From Nautilus pompilius (Eukaryota > Mollusca > Cephalopoda > Nautilida > Nautilidae), in assembly GCA_018389105.1 (NCBI GenBank), contig JACATO010001024.1, positions 248,001 to 312,000 on the forward strand: 64,000 nucleotides of DNA, read 5' to 3'. The stretch's first letter is position 1, and each line of letters begins with the position of its first letter. The notes beneath the pieces are model-generated. The model did no database searches. It worked only from the letters and a program-made list of their open reading frames with translations, and was not told the origin of the DNA. This document shows, piece by piece, positions 1 through 13,184 of this stretch. The position numbers and the translations under genes are program-made.

Positions 1-2527
1 GAAGCTTTGATTACGAAAGGTAGGAATGGCTTCCTATAAATTTCCTTTTAAAGAAGACATCAGTAAATATATGTTGTAAATTCTAAGTAAGCAATCAGCA
101 GACTTTGAATAAGAAAACTTATGCGAATATTTCTTTACAGGCCAAAACAAAGTTTGTGATCAATAAGGAACAATGAAGGACAGTTTTGGCAGTGATAAGT
201 ACCGACGGTACCTTCGGTACTTTACATGTAGTCCCTCTCTTTCTGTCTCTTGTTAACTAAGTACATTCTTCCTTCTTATTTAGGATTAGGTTATCTCCAC
301 ATCCCAGTAACGAAGTGGATTCAGCAGATAAGGGAACATATGTTTCTATGGTCACCCGTGAACCTCAGCAAAGTTGCGTTGATTTCTTGGATTAGTTCTC
401 ACCATAAGTAACAGACATGGGAAATATGCGTCTCGTCTTCGGACAGGAGATCGCGTTGATAAAGAGACAAAAAAGATGTGATCGAACATTATGAGGCAGT
501 AAAATGAGATTTTGGACTGAAATCTGTTTTCTTATGAGAGCAGTTAATATATATATCCTTGTAGATATAGTTTAATTGTTTTTATTAAAGCACTGCCTGC
601 GGTGTATTCAGAAAAGATAAGGTAATCAGCAGACACAAGCCACGTGGTCTCAGAAAACGTTTAGTTCTGATGACGTCACTTGTATCATATTTGTCCGTTG
701 TCTTTCTGGCTGATTAACCAGACGATGGGTAAAACTCTCTTGATACATAAAATAAGAACGAACGATGATCGGCAATATTCCTCAACTTTCGCCTATTAAA
801 GCTGAACTGCTTAATTGGATATTTAAAATCAAACAAACAAAGGAAAGTAACATTTACCAGCCAACCGATTTGAACCTTATATCCAGTATCTTCAGTGTAT
901 ACGAAATGGAAAGTACCCTTAGTCCAAGAACGTTCTGGAAAACTAATGTTTTGAAAGGGTTTAATTTTTGTTTTTACTTTAAGCAAGTTTTTTCAGCTCT
1001 GGATCAAAGTAATTGCATCGGAACCTCTTTGCACACTGTTGATCAATGCTTGCTTCCGCACTCGGGCTTAGGGCCGTGAACTAACAGGCACGCGTTTACC
1101 TCATGTAAATCGTGAAGAGTTTGTGGAATTTTGAGGATCGCTCAGAGTCCACATATCACAGTCTTTTCAATAGTTTTTGCTTCCTTTAAAAAAAAAGTTC
1201 CTTTCCTTCGCAAACCCCATTTTTCTCTCACAATCAGATAGTTGATTTCCGGTTTTTCAAAGATGAAAAAAAAAATAAAAGCCTTATTTCGAATTAGTTG
1301 GTCCGCGTTTTATAGTAATTTAAAATTTTCTTTTAAACAATTACGTGTAAAAGGACACTATAACAGGGTTTTTTTCCTTTCTTTTAATGACAGAGTGCTT
1401 TTTTGGTTGAGTAAATTTCAGATCCATTCGGAAAGAAACGACATTGCAGCTTATCATAGAATGTTCGAACCGATTTCCTACTGTTCGATGATAATGAGCG
1501 AGAAACTAGCAAACCTACATCGGCCAGTGTCCACCCTCTTTCCTTGCTGTGTGAAACCTTGTGCCAACACGCAGCGATCGTTAAAAAAGAACCGGCTTTT
1601 ACAAGTTACCATCTCTCAAAATAAATAATGTTTCGTTGCGTTTTAGCTTCAAAACGCTAAAAGGACAATTTACGGTATAACGTTGTAAACGAAGCAAATT
1701 TTTGTCTTTTTTTTTTTAAAAACTAGATTTGGCTAAAGTCCATTGCAAAGTTGGCTTTATATTGTATGTCATTTCAGAATCCATGTATCCATTTTTCAGT
1801 CGATTTTCTAGAATCGATCCTTCAGTTTTTTATATAGTGCAATCTTGTGAATACATCAGCCAAGAAAACGGGCATCTTTAATAGACAGTAAATACTGGGG
1901 AGAGTGAGTCTGTACGAGCAAGTGCTGGCGAATATCGTGTATGGACTTCTGAGTTGCTTATAGGTGACTAGAGAAGGCTTATTTCAACCAATGACCTAAC
2001 TGTTTTGATGGAGCTAGAAAAAAAGAGTTTATTAAAACTACCTGCCTGTTAAAAACATTGTCATTTTTTTATATTACTTGGAAAACTTTATCAAATGAAG
2101 CCTATTCCACCAGTACCAACAACGGTCGGTCGGTCTCTCTCTCTCTATCTCTCACACACATGTAGCTATTTATTGATTTATTGGAATGTTCTCTTTCAAA
2201 AAAGGAGGCTTTGAATACCTCATTCATGCAACCTCAAAGGCTAACCACTAAAATTGGTTTTATCCTTTAAAATCTATATAAACGAAATTAACCCAACCAC
2301 AGCTACTAGACCAGGTAAACTATTATAGTTACTATCTCAGTAAAAATACGTAAAACACGTCTTTACTCCATATTAACTGATAAAGCTGAAGTTTATCTGA
2401 TAGTTATTTATGCATTAACAATATGTTTCTTGTCCAAATGTTAACCTCACTACTTGAATTGGGAACTTAAAAAAATTAATAAATAAAATTTATGATACTT
2501 TATTTAAAAAATCACAGATTATTTGCA

Positions 2528-2554
2528 TAATAATATATCCCGGATATATTATTA
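2528..2554. repeat. Perfect AT-rich palindrome, 13-bp arms around one base
   Basis: The left arm TAATAATATATCC (2528-2540) is followed by a single C and then its exact reverse complement (2542-2554). Weaker symmetry continues outward (ATTTGCAT on the left, AGCATATT on the right), so the whole inverted structure covers roughly 2515-2570. It could extrude as a cruciform or be a remnant of a short inverted-repeat element. No function is implied by the sequence alone. Confidence 0.75.
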
Positions 2555-3188
2555 GCATATTCTGATTGGATCAAGAGAGAAAATGCAAGCGCTTAAGCAA
2601 ATTAATTTTACTGCTATCTACTTATTATGTAAATAATATTTAAATGTTTAAAATATGTATATTTCTAATAAAATGATTTTTTGAAACTAATTTATCAATT
2701 TTTAAGATAAAATATAGAAATTAATCACGGGAATTATTACCAGGTTACAATATTCTTTTTTATTTTAAGTTTTAAGAAATTCCATTATTATGCTTTTACA
2801 TCAAATCTACTTCATATATATTTATTGTAATTATTTAAAATATTCAAAAAAGCCATTTGAAGAAAGAAAAGTTTTTTCTTTATTGGCCAAACATCGGACA
2901 TCGAGTAAAGCTGGTGTCTTTGAAATGGTAATTTATTTCCTTCCGCTTTTAATGGTTGTAAACCTGGAATATACTCATCGGAAGTCCGACCAGGACTGGC
3001 AGGGATCGGTCCTCCAGCGGGCAGAAATATCGCGGCGGTTAGCGCTGCTGGCTCTGTACCGGTTGGACTCTTTCCTTTGTGACCTGAAGTCGAAGAGGGA
3101 GGGGCTGATCGATTTTCCGGTTTCGGAAGTATGTTGGGTCGCGGCTTGCGGGAAAGTTCCAACAGTCAGGTTTTAAAATTTTTGCCCA

Positions 3189-3190
<2 letters not shown>

Positions 3191-3220
<30 letters not shown>
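3191..3220. repeat. (GT)15 microsatellite
   Basis: Uninterrupted run of 15 GT dinucleotides in non-coding sequence. Confidence 0.97.
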
Positions 3221-3223
<3 letters not shown>

Positions 3224-3490
3224 AGGAACCTTGTTTGCACTTTTTCCCGTTGGCTCAGCTAACAAAATTACCACGACAACTTACTTAACAAACCTCGGAT
3301 GTGACGACGAGGTCAGCAGCCACGATCCGAGACCTATTAACTCTAGAACGCAGTGGTCGAATGACTGAGGCAACTCGAGTGACCCTTCGATGACGTATGT
3401 TTAAGCCTTGCTTGTTCACAGTCATCGACCGAGAGTGGGGCGAAGAAGAAGGGAACCGGCCACTCCACCTTATTACGGTGTGATGTAAAG

Positions 3491-3510
3491 GAGAGAGAGA
3501 GAGAGAGAGA
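3491..3510. repeat. (GA)10 microsatellite
   Basis: Uninterrupted GA run of 10 units in non-coding sequence. Confidence 0.95.
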
Positions 3511-6500
3511 ATTAATCACCTTAATACATTTAAAGAACAGTACGTCATAATGTAGTTACGTTAAAGGTTCGGAGACCAATTATTTAAATAAATGAACAGA
3601 TAATTTACGGTTTACGTTCTTGATAGTTCATTCAGTTGAAAACACGTAATTATGGCATAGCTTTAGTTATCGTCACGCTTAGAGGACTAATTGCCGTGTT
3701 TTTGAAAGAAAAAAATCTATTTCTTGTCATCTTTGAGCCCAGCTCTAATAGATGCTGAAGCAATTTGCTAAGCTTTATTGTTTTCATACCTTTAGGTTAA
3801 TCAACCATCAGCGTAACTTTGCAACAAAAGTGACTAGATAAGATCACATTTCTTTCTCTCAATGTGTCCATGAGATGAAGGCCCCTTTCTCATTATTAAT
3901 TTGTTATCTATCTGAGCCAGGTCGGTTCATTTGTCTTCATTGTTTCGTCATTACGGTTTCCAGCCCGGTACCGAGTTAAGTTACCGCGAAACGAAACGAC
4001 AGATGTCGTTGCTTCGGCGGTCGGACCTCGAGAAAGCGGGTCTGCGGAATACTCGATGGAATTTGGGGCCCCCCCACCAATGACGTCGGCTGGTCTGCCT
4101 CGCTCCTGCGAGCTGTGAAAATCGGAAAATCCCTTCTTTTCATACGTATTCATGAACGTCTCGCGAAAATGGATTTTTACTGCAAACTGGTTTCTTCGGT
4201 TTCAGAGAAACAAGTTCTCACAACAGAACTGGGGGGGGCTGCTGGAAGCGTTAGAAGTTGAACCGAGGTGTGCCTGTAAGTAGCAGGTTGATGACCTCAG
4301 TAAACCAAGGTAACCGAGAGTTTAGAGAAAGATTCCTGAAAGACCGCAGTTGATCACCACTCATCGGATTCTTCGAGTAGCACACAGACTAGCACAAGAA
4401 TCCTATGATAAAGCAAAAAAAAAAAAAAAGGAACAAACATTTAATCTGGTTCCTTCTGTACACCAACCATTTCTGCTGATTCCCATTCTAACCCTTATTG
4501 GCTTTGGACTACAGTAAGTACACACGAACACCTGATTTTCTTAAACCTTTTAAAGAAATTAATTACTCTTAGAAGTAAAATTTGAAAAGAAAATTTTATA
4601 CAACCCCTCCATAAAAAAAACTTTATATTTGATAATAAAATCGGGAAATTTTTCCTCTAAAATCCATTTTGGGAAAAGTTTATTTAGATTTCATGCGCTT
4701 TGAAAAAAATCAGCATTTTAATTTATTTAAATTTGATGTATAAAATCCCGCACAATTTTACCATTGTTGAATTTTTTCATCAACCGTTTTCAATTTAAAA
4801 AAAAAAAAAATCTATTTTTTTTTCTCTCTTTGATCGTGAGTATCGCGTCGGGATTTGTATTCCCATCACGTGAAGAGCTTTTCTCCCACCAAAGTCACGC
4901 GTCCCGTTTGTATTAGGTATTTTCTCCCCCGGAAATTATGAGAATCTGGTTTAATTACAATTTCGATATCCTGCGTATAAACTACCGCTTGTTTGAAAAC
5001 CAGAATCAGGGATGCGGGAAGTGGTCCGTGTTATCTCGGAGATTTTGTTTGTTGAAATATTTTAAAAATTTAAACAGTTTTTTTGGCTCTGGAAAAAATT
5101 TTTCAAAAAACAGAGGATCAAATAGGAGAATGAGACGAAGACGCGGCTATTATTACTTTCATTTCTCTAAGCAGGACGTTTCGCCTGTTGTTCGGTTGTG
5201 TGGATCAAGACAGCTTATAAAGACGAAAACACGAATAAGAAAACGAACGGTTGAAGAATAGGAACCGGTTACCAATAGTACCAACGGTAGTGAAGAAAGT
5301 ATCCATGCCAAACCGAGGTGTAACTACTTCTACTTATTAATGCATGGCACCGGGTACCATGTGAACTAGTGATGGCGATTCGTCAGATTTACCACAATGC
5401 CCAGTTACCTAAGAAATTGGCGCACCAACCGAAGTACAAAGAGATGGTAAATGGAAGCATATTCCCGTGCAATAGCAGACGCCGCGATTAGACTTAGGGC
5501 GCGCACCCTGTTCCCGTGGTGCAATGCGACATAATCTTTCGGTCTCGTTCTGCGCACCGCTGCAAAGACCCTGTATGTCCGAGTACTAATTCTGGCTTTG
5601 AAATCGGCTTGAAATAGGCTGCTTTCAACTGCCCTGCTCGCACACGAACTTACCCTTGTATCTGATTGTTTTGCTAACTGTCCGCGCATTTTGAACGATC
5701 GAACTGTTTGCGTGACGCCTGGAATAGTCTCGTGTCGTGGCGACTGGGAATAACTGGCAGATCAAAGTCCCTCCGCGGTGTTTAAGGAAGAGATCGTCGC
5801 ACGGGACTCCAAGAAACGTCTTTGGCTGCTCTCCTGAAGCAACGAATTACAGCCCCCCTTTCTTTGTCGTTTTGAAGTAGGGAAAAAAAAAGGTAATGCG
5901 CATATCGCTAACCAAATAAAGTTTTGGGATTTAAAGTCGACTCTCCGCTTTCTTTTAAAATGATTTTATTGGATTCGGCGATGAACAAACGCAGTCGATA
6001 TACAAATTTGCACTCGAATGATTTCAGATTCCGAGATGACGCCTCTTAGATGACGACCGATGCTACTCTTAGCCGAGCTCAGTCTAACGATCGGAGCGCG
6101 AGTCTCTCGCCTACAAATTGGGTCATTACCCGGTACGCCAGCCAGCCAGCCAGCCTGTCGGTCGGTCGCGTGGTTGGTAACGGGGCTCTGGGTTACGGAC
6201 ACCTGCCAAAAAAGGCAGAGATCTCCACGACGTTCAAACCATTCTGGTGGGGGTGGGAGGGGACGGTATGGCCCCCCCCTCCATTCGCTAATCGCTGGTT
6301 TTGTCCTCGTCTAGACCAATAAACTTCCACGGCAGTCTTCGAGAACGGTCGTTTGAAAATTACCACCCACCATAGAGTAGCCCTTCCAGCCCAATCTTTC
6401 CGCCGGTCTTTACCGCATCTTCTGCCCCTCCCCAGCCTCGAGAGATGAGAGAGAGTTGGGCGAACGGTAGCCGTCTAATTGTAGGAATCAGTTGCAGGCA

Positions 6501-9299
6501 AAAGTGAATCATTTGCTTCTCGCGGTCCGAACCAAGTGCGAATTACGCGCAGTTATCGTGGTTGGTGTCACATTTTGGCACTTGGCCCGAACTGGCAGCC
6601 CTGGTTCTCGGTATGTGAACGAGACACTCATCCGATACGTTCCTCTGACCATAATATCACATTTACACCAGCCAGCTGGACCTATCAGGATTTTATATTT
6701 TCTTGTAACATTGGTAAAAAACAAATCCTGGAAAGAAGAAAAAAGGGAAATATTCGCATAAGGGGACCACACGTTCCATCCTCGTAGTTGATTATAGGCA
6801 CCGTCATATTTATTTTAAATGCCCATCATTAACTTTATTGTAGATCGGATTCAAAGATTTGGAAAGTAATTATTATTTTAGAAACAGCTTTAAAGTTATT
6901 TTCCTTGAAAGATAGTGCCAAAGAAGCATTCTTTCGTATAAAGTCACAGAAATCAGCTAAATAGAGCTATCTATGTTCCTGGCAGGGTGGCGGAATAACT
7001 GAGATATTGGTATTCTCCTGACGACGTCGTCATGCGAGGAATCAGGGTTCATCCGTGTGTATTTACATTTCAAAATAACGTATAAAAGACTCGAAGAAAG
7101 AAAACTGTATTACAATAGTTGCTACGAAGTAGAGGAAATCCTGACATTAAGGTCAATAATTTTAATATGAATTTAATTATTTTTTTTTCCTTGAGGGAAA
7201 CAATTATTTAACTAGTTTAAACATAGCTGGTCATGCACCTGGCGTCACTCTGTTCTGTTACGCGTTCGTCGCCATCTTAGTGGATGAAAGTTTCATAGCA
7301 GGACCAAGAATCTTAAGACAGGGTGGGAGGACTAGAGATGTGTTCCATAGCATTTCATACTATTAAATCTCTTCTAATCTTCTACAATTTAAACACATCT
7401 CCAGCAAAGAAACTACTACAAATTTTTGTACTGGTAATGGGACGAAGTAATTTGGTAAATATTCTCACATTACTTCTACACTCAATTAGTCTCCAATGAC
7501 TTCACAGAATAAACTCCATTTAAGGTGACCTCCCGCGAAGTTGGCGAATTACTTTAGTGCAGATCTCCATAACAGAATAAATTATAAAGTTAACCCTTCT
7601 CTCGTTTAGAAAGTTAACCGGTTTTTATTGGCAAAAAATGGAATCTCATCTCCCTCATTAAAAAACTCACTCCAGTTTTTGATTTTCCCCGGGCACCTTC
7701 ATTCACTTTTGCCGCTGTAAGTCGAGGTGTCATGGATGAAAATAATCTTATACTCACCTGTGCTTACATAAATAACGAAGTGATGTCTTCCAACTATTCA
7801 GATAATTCCTACCTTCAGAAAGTATCTTACACCTCTGAAATCCAATTAAAACTGTACAAAACTTTGCCTGGTCGAGAAAGAACCAGAATAATATCTCTAC
7901 CTGATAACTTACGTTGCCAATAAAAGACCATTAATATTAATCACAGGTAATCAATACGAAAAGTTTGCTTTTGGTTCCTTGATGCGCTTAGTATAAAACG
8001 GGTGAAGGTTAGCATTTGATCAGTGTAAGATCTTGAAATGATTTGTCAGCTGCAATGAACTCCGTATTAACCTACCACTTATTTTATAACGAAAAGTGTA
8101 GAGTATAGAAGATAATTATCTTTGCGATGGAAGTTTGCAGTCGTACCAAATGTGGATCATGATTTCTATATATTTACAATATGGCAATTACCTTTTTATT
8201 GCTACTAACAGAACGGTACAATAACTAGCAAGTTTGAAGACATAACAGTTTAAATGGTGATAAAACTTTAAAAAAGTTTACTTATCTTAAAATATCATTA
8301 CCTTATCTAATACTGTAATATTTTAATTATGCACATTCACACATGTAATCAAGAACCAAAGTAAACATGGGTGTTTTACTATCTCGTCAAATTAGATGAC
8401 ATAACGTGGGCAACTGATTGTAAATCCATCTTGCAAAAATATAAAATACAACATTCATATTACAGCATTAGCCATAAAAGAAAATCAACAGCATTTCACA
8501 CCCACGAAAGAAGAAATAACTCTTCCAATTAACTCAGCCGAACAGTTCATTACATTAAACATATATTTATAATGGATATTTTTTTTCTTTCTAATGAGAA
8601 GCACAAAGCCCAGTTAACCTATTTGACGTCATTCACAGCATAATTTATTTGAGATACACCATTAATTTCTTATGAGATTGTTACCAACATCAGCTTATTA
8701 TTATTATTATTATTTTCTTTTACAACCGTAACAATATTTGTGCGAGGCGCTGTGTAGCCGACAGCTGGAATGCTAAGGTTTGGCGTTTACCCATCACACA
8801 ACCTACCAGCTCTTCTTCACTAGGAGAAATACCAAACAGGAACAATGAGGCTTGTAAAACGACGTTCCTTATGGTTTGTTAATTAAAAGAAGAGATTTCT
8901 CAGTAAATACCATAGTTTACATTATGCAGCTACAAGTATATTACGCGAGATATTCAGCAAGTTAATTTGAGCCACATTTATAGCCGTTGATTTCGAGGCA
9001 GGAACACAAGACAAACGAGGTCATGTTAACCTTGCCTAGTATGTCTTCGGTTGGTAATGCCGTTATTGGAGCGTATTCGCTCGTTTGGGTTTTAATGTAA
9101 CCAGACATAAGCGGGTTCGACAACAGTTGGAGCATTCCGGTAATAAAATTAAGCCCTACGAAAGATCTACTTAAAAAAAGAATAAAAGGAAAAATATTGG
9201 AACTACAGGTTCAATGGTTGCGCTAATAACTCGCTGACGGAAGTGCAAACTAGGTAAGGAAGTGGTTCGGGATATTTACTTTCATTTTTATATTTTCAG

Positions 9300-9437
9300 A
9301 CGGTTACACTATGTTTGATGTGATTATGTACTGGAGAAACGGACGCAAGTCGGTGGAAGGAGTTAACAAAGTAGATCTTCCCCAGTTCTCATTAGTGGAG
9401 TACAAGACAGTGTCCACTATAGAGAGTTTAGTGACAG
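9300..9437 (+). CDS. GABRB: GABA-A receptor beta-type subunit, first visible exon (loop F to loop C)
   Basis: This exon encodes the end of the extracellular agonist-binding domain of a GABA-gated chloride channel subunit. It begins with two bases that complete a split codon, then reads GYTMFDVIMYWRNGRKSVEG followed by VNKVDLPQFSLVEYKT, the beta10 and loop F region typical of beta subunits (YWRGG, ELPQF). It ends in loop C with SLVTG, the last Gly being split. The acceptor is a T-rich tract plus CAG at 9297-9299; the donor is CAG|GTAAGT at 9437/9438. Its 138-nt length equals what I recall for exon 6 of vertebrate GABA-A genes. Loop C keeps the Thr matching beta2 T202 but has Leu where vertebrate beta2 has F200. 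The 5' exons were not found, so the gene is partial here. Confidence 0.96.
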
Positions 9438-9640
9438 GTAAGTGGCCGTCATCTCTCATGCAAGAAAACAATGTGAATTAAACGAAATGGCTCAGACTAA
9501 CACAATTTATTGCTCCCTTGGGCTGCTGACAGAACGACAAACAAGTAGCACTAGGTGAAGGTATCAACTACGGTCACTAATAATATAAAAGAAAAAATGG
9601 TATTTACATGATATCAAATGGCAGGCAGTCAATCTATGAA

Positions 9641-9673
<33 letters not shown>

Positions 9674-10019
9674 TATTATTATTATTATTATTATCTTTCA
9701 AGTCAAAATTATCCTTTCTTGGTACCTTAATGCCCTTTTCACCTGAACAGGTGAGACGTCGATTAAAACAAAAGGGAGAAGCTGACATAAAAAGAAATTT
9801 GCTATAAGTCGACCAAAAAAAACAAAACAAAAAAACAATAGGGGTTTCACAGATCACTCGTGACGACCAGATATCGATCATTTGACTGAGACAAAAGGAG
9901 ACCGTGCAGACTTGTGGGTAAGTTTCCGAAAAGACGAGACCCCGGATGCACGCCCCCCCTTTTCCTGTTTCCGATTATCCAAGTAATCTCACGGAGTTTT
10001 TTTTTTTTTTCTGTTTCAG
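9438..10019 (+). other. Intron of the GABA-A receptor gene (582 nt, phase 1)
   Basis: Starts GTAAGT and ends in a long T tract plus TTTCAG at 10014-10019. It splits a Gly codon (G|GC). It contains an AAT/ATT inverted microsatellite at 9640-9693 and otherwise no recognisable feature. Confidence 0.92.
9640..9693. repeat. (AAT)n joined directly to (ATT)n, an inverted microsatellite
   Basis: About ten AAT units run straight into a similar number of ATT units, so the two halves are complementary and the whole block can fold on itself. It sits inside the 582-nt intron between the loop C exon and the M1 exon. Confidence 0.95.
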
Positions 10020-10172
10020 GCGAATACCAACGCTTGTCGTTAAGCTTTAAGCTACAGAGGAACATCGGCTACTTCATCTTCCAGACGTACCTGCCGTCTA
10101 TTCTAATCGTCATGCTCTCCTGGGTGTCTTTCTGGATCAACCACGAAGCAACGTCCGCCCGGGTGGCTCTAG
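10020..10172 (+). CDS. GABRB: GABA-A receptor beta-type subunit, M1 exon
   Basis: The exon completes loop C and encodes the first transmembrane helix and the M1-M2 linker. It reads (G)[20 protein letters not shown], then [20 protein letters not shown] and [11 protein letters not shown], almost the same as vertebrate beta subunits. Tyr at visible residue 48 matches the agonist-box tyrosine (beta2 Y205), and Arg 50 matches beta2 R207. The linker SAR with Arg at 0' and Ala at 2' is the form seen in anion-selective GABA channels, with no glutamate of the cation-selective type. Length is 153 nt, the size I recall for vertebrate exon 7. The acceptor is TTTCAG and the donor is CTAG|GTACCT. Both ends split a Gly codon in phase 1. 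Confidence 0.97.
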
Positions 10173-13100
10173 GTACCTACCTGCACGGCAGCGACCCCCG
10201 ACCCCGATACTACACGTCTATCGCATGCCCCCCCCGAATGGCTAACCCTTTCCGCTATTTTCGTTCCTAAAGCAAGCACCCTATCATTTACATTATCGAC
10301 CAGTGTCGGCCGCGGATCGAATGATAGTAGATTTGCAACCCCCCCACTTCTTCTTTCCTAAAATCCCATCAAGGGGAAACCCGAAATAATCAAAGGATTA
10401 TCGCCATGAACCGCACGCACCAAATGCAAAGGTTGGATTTATGGAAATTAGTAACGCTAGTGGTGGTAATGAAAAGGGACCAAATGTAGAGATGATCAAG
10501 GAAAAGCTATGGAAGCCGGGAGATCTATGCTAATTTAACGTCGAGCTATTTATTCTTTTTAATTACTAACTAAATACGTGATGATATTTTAAATGATGTT
10601 CTTCAAAGACAGAATGCGTAGCTTCCAATGATGTTTACACCGGAAATAATGATTTTTTTTTTCCCAAAGCTGCAAACCCGTGAGAGATTATAAATTGTCC
10701 TAATTGCACGCAGGGTTGGGTAGGATGGTCGTTCGTTTTCCTCAACAATCCAGAATTAACTCTACGACAAGAGATGGTAGTGTTGGCGCTCAAAGACACC
10801 AGTCGTGAGTGAACGGATTATTCGGATGGATCTAAACTCACTTTGTGGAAAGCGAAGCCATTGTAACTCGGCACAGTTTGTGTTGCCGATAGCATTATAC
10901 TTCAAATGGCCAACAATATATATATAACTTTGTGAAGCCAAGTGTTTGGAGATTTAACTTGGATAGTTAAAAGATCTTAAAGATTACAGGCGCCATGCCA
11001 AAGGGAAACAGGTGAAACAATAAATAATCCATATCACGTTGACTGCTGCATGGAAGAATATTATATAATGATGAAATATTTTTTTATCTACCTGTAAACC
11101 GTAAATACATACGTGCATAAGACGCACTAAAGTATTCTTATTTGGCAAGAATGTTATACGTTGGACTATAAAATATATATACATTCGTGTTAGCTTAATA
11201 AAGTTAATAGGTAATACAGATGAAAGACTACTGCAAAGTTTAGTAATTACTCTGACTGTGAGCCTAACGTGGATCAACAAGCTGATATAGTATGGAAGTT
11301 ACATATTTGAAACAAACCTGGGGTTAACTTGATTTAAACCAAAGAATGGTAATGCGAGGTGACAAACGGAGTCACATTAAACAAATTTTGTCAATGCGAT
11401 TGAAAATTTATGTAAAATAATCGGTTTCTTTATTAATCTAGTTAACTGTCTGATCGCGATGTAGCGGCGGGTATCAGGTGAAAATGTAGTTACTTTCCAA
11501 TAAATGTATTCCTTGGCTTTGTCTACTTTAGTTTTGGATCCGGTTTTCTTCCTAAAATTGCTCTTAATTAAACAGGGAATTACTTCCTTCTGCCTCCGAA
11601 ATAGGAGGGGAAAAAAAATAGGAAATTAAGAAAAAAAGCAAATTTTTAATGATACTTTTTTTAAAAAGTCAACTTGTTTTAACCACGGGATTTTTATTAA
11701 AGCAATTTAAATCGCTGCTGCAATATTAGCACGCTTCGTTGCTTGTGTTTGCTTCCTGTGATCATATTTACGTTAACATCCTTTCGTGCGTGGCCTGCTG
11801 TAATTGGTGGCTGGCTTGAATCCGTGGGATGGGGGCGAGCCGTCTCTCCGCCTCCCCCGCTTCCATGTGGCGACCGCGGGTAATCTTGCGCTTTCTCCTC
11901 ACTTGGACATCAATGGAAGCCGGTGACATCTGACCCTTGTTATTAAAACCTGCGTTCTTTGCTGCTGAGACTGTAATTACGAGATCAAAGAAACGGAACT
12001 GTGAAACAAACTAAGAGGCTCATCACGACAAGAGATTGCAAATCAACGAAGCTTGTAATCTAATGAGTCCCCCGCCATTTTTTTTTTTTTTAAAGGGAAA
12101 TATTATTATCTTTTTATCAGCCGTGTAATTTTCGTATTTTTTTGGCGTTGGTCGCGCGAGAATGTGGCGAGATATTCAACTAGAGGGGCGATTGTGAAAA
12201 CTTATTATACGTAACTGTTCTTTTGCTTTGCTAAATTAATAGTACAATTGCAAATAAAGCATTCCCACTGTGAATAATCAGGATTATAGACATTAGTGAG
12301 CCCTGTGAAAAACGTCACGTAAAGTGAAATTTTGAATTGGTGCAACATAATTATGAAGCTACAAAAGTCTAGCGAATTTAATGTAAAGTTAAGGGAAAAA
12401 AGGAGTTATGACGTCAATTCTTATATTAACGTATATATGTTATACTAACTAGAATTGTCGTTGTTGGCACTCTGTTATTATTTTTTTTAAATTTTACTAG
12501 AAATGTTGGTTTTGACATGTTTTAAATATACTCATGCTTACTAATTTCGATTGTTTTATTGTTGTCTGCAATTGGCTGAAATTATTAGAGCTGCTGGATC
12601 TTGAAGTATTAATCTGGCTGTGTATGGCAGCGACTACTGCTCAACAAATGGATTTTAACTTGTGGAGTAAAGTTCTGGTTTTTACCCACCGTGTCGCGCA
12701 ATATCTCCTCACGAGAATGCATTCCGTAGCGTTACTAATGACGTCGCGCGTGCAGACTTGTTCACCGGCGGTTGGGGAATGATGATGCTGCGAGAGGTCG
12801 GTATGTACAACTTCGAATATTAGGACCCCCCCTGTTAGAAGTTAGGGGAACTGTAAGCCGCTCTTTATACAGCAGTCCGACAAAGGCCGACCGGTTACGC
12901 ATTTCTGTCGGTTCCACTGCGTTTGAAGCACGCCCTGAAATAAAAGGGCGTGGCCTAGACTTTATTCGTTCTGCGGCTGAGGTTACATACATACACAATG
13001 ATCAGGGGGAAGGGTCTGATATCTGTTAGGGGACGGATTAGAAGACAACACCGGCAATGCTCTTATATTCTGTTTGGAGAAGATATTCATTGTTCTTTAC

Positions 13101-13184
13101 ACCTGTTTGTGATTTATGAAAATATATTTGACATTTCACGTTGTTGTTGTTGCTTCTTTCTTTTTTTGGTTTATCTGTTTTCAG
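10173..13184 (+). other. Intron of the GABA-A receptor gene (3012 nt, phase 1)
   Basis: Runs from GTACCT to TTTTCAG. It is AT-rich with a GC-richer stretch at about 12700-13030. Open frames inside it show no family I recognise, and I see no alternative exon that would fit the receptor reading frame. Confidence 0.88.

Larger units (their letters stand above)
1..9299. other. Non-coding stretch, probably the long intron upstream of the first visible GABA-A receptor exon
   Basis: I read this stretch for the expected upstream exons of a GABA-A receptor: signal peptide, agonist loops A, D and E, and the short Cys-loop exon carrying a DLRRYPLDEQ-type motif. I found none. It holds AT-rich sequence with short open frames of no recognisable family, a GT run at 3191-3220, a GA run at 3491-3510, a perfect palindrome at 2528-2554, and a GC-richer patch at about 5400-6600 without a recognisable product. 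Because the first visible receptor exon begins in the middle of a codon and has a good acceptor, at least the 3' end of this stretch must be intron. The remaining upstream exons probably lie outside the window. Confidence 0.6.

Noticed and set aside
1-9299. Upstream GABA-A exons (Cys-loop, loops A, D and E)
   Set aside because: Looked for DLRRYPLDEQ-like and WxPDTYF-like coding patterns by eye and found none; they probably lie beyond the left edge.
9914-10270. 118-residue open frame on the + strand
   Set aside because: It is the M1 exon (10020-10172) extended by chance into both flanking introns.
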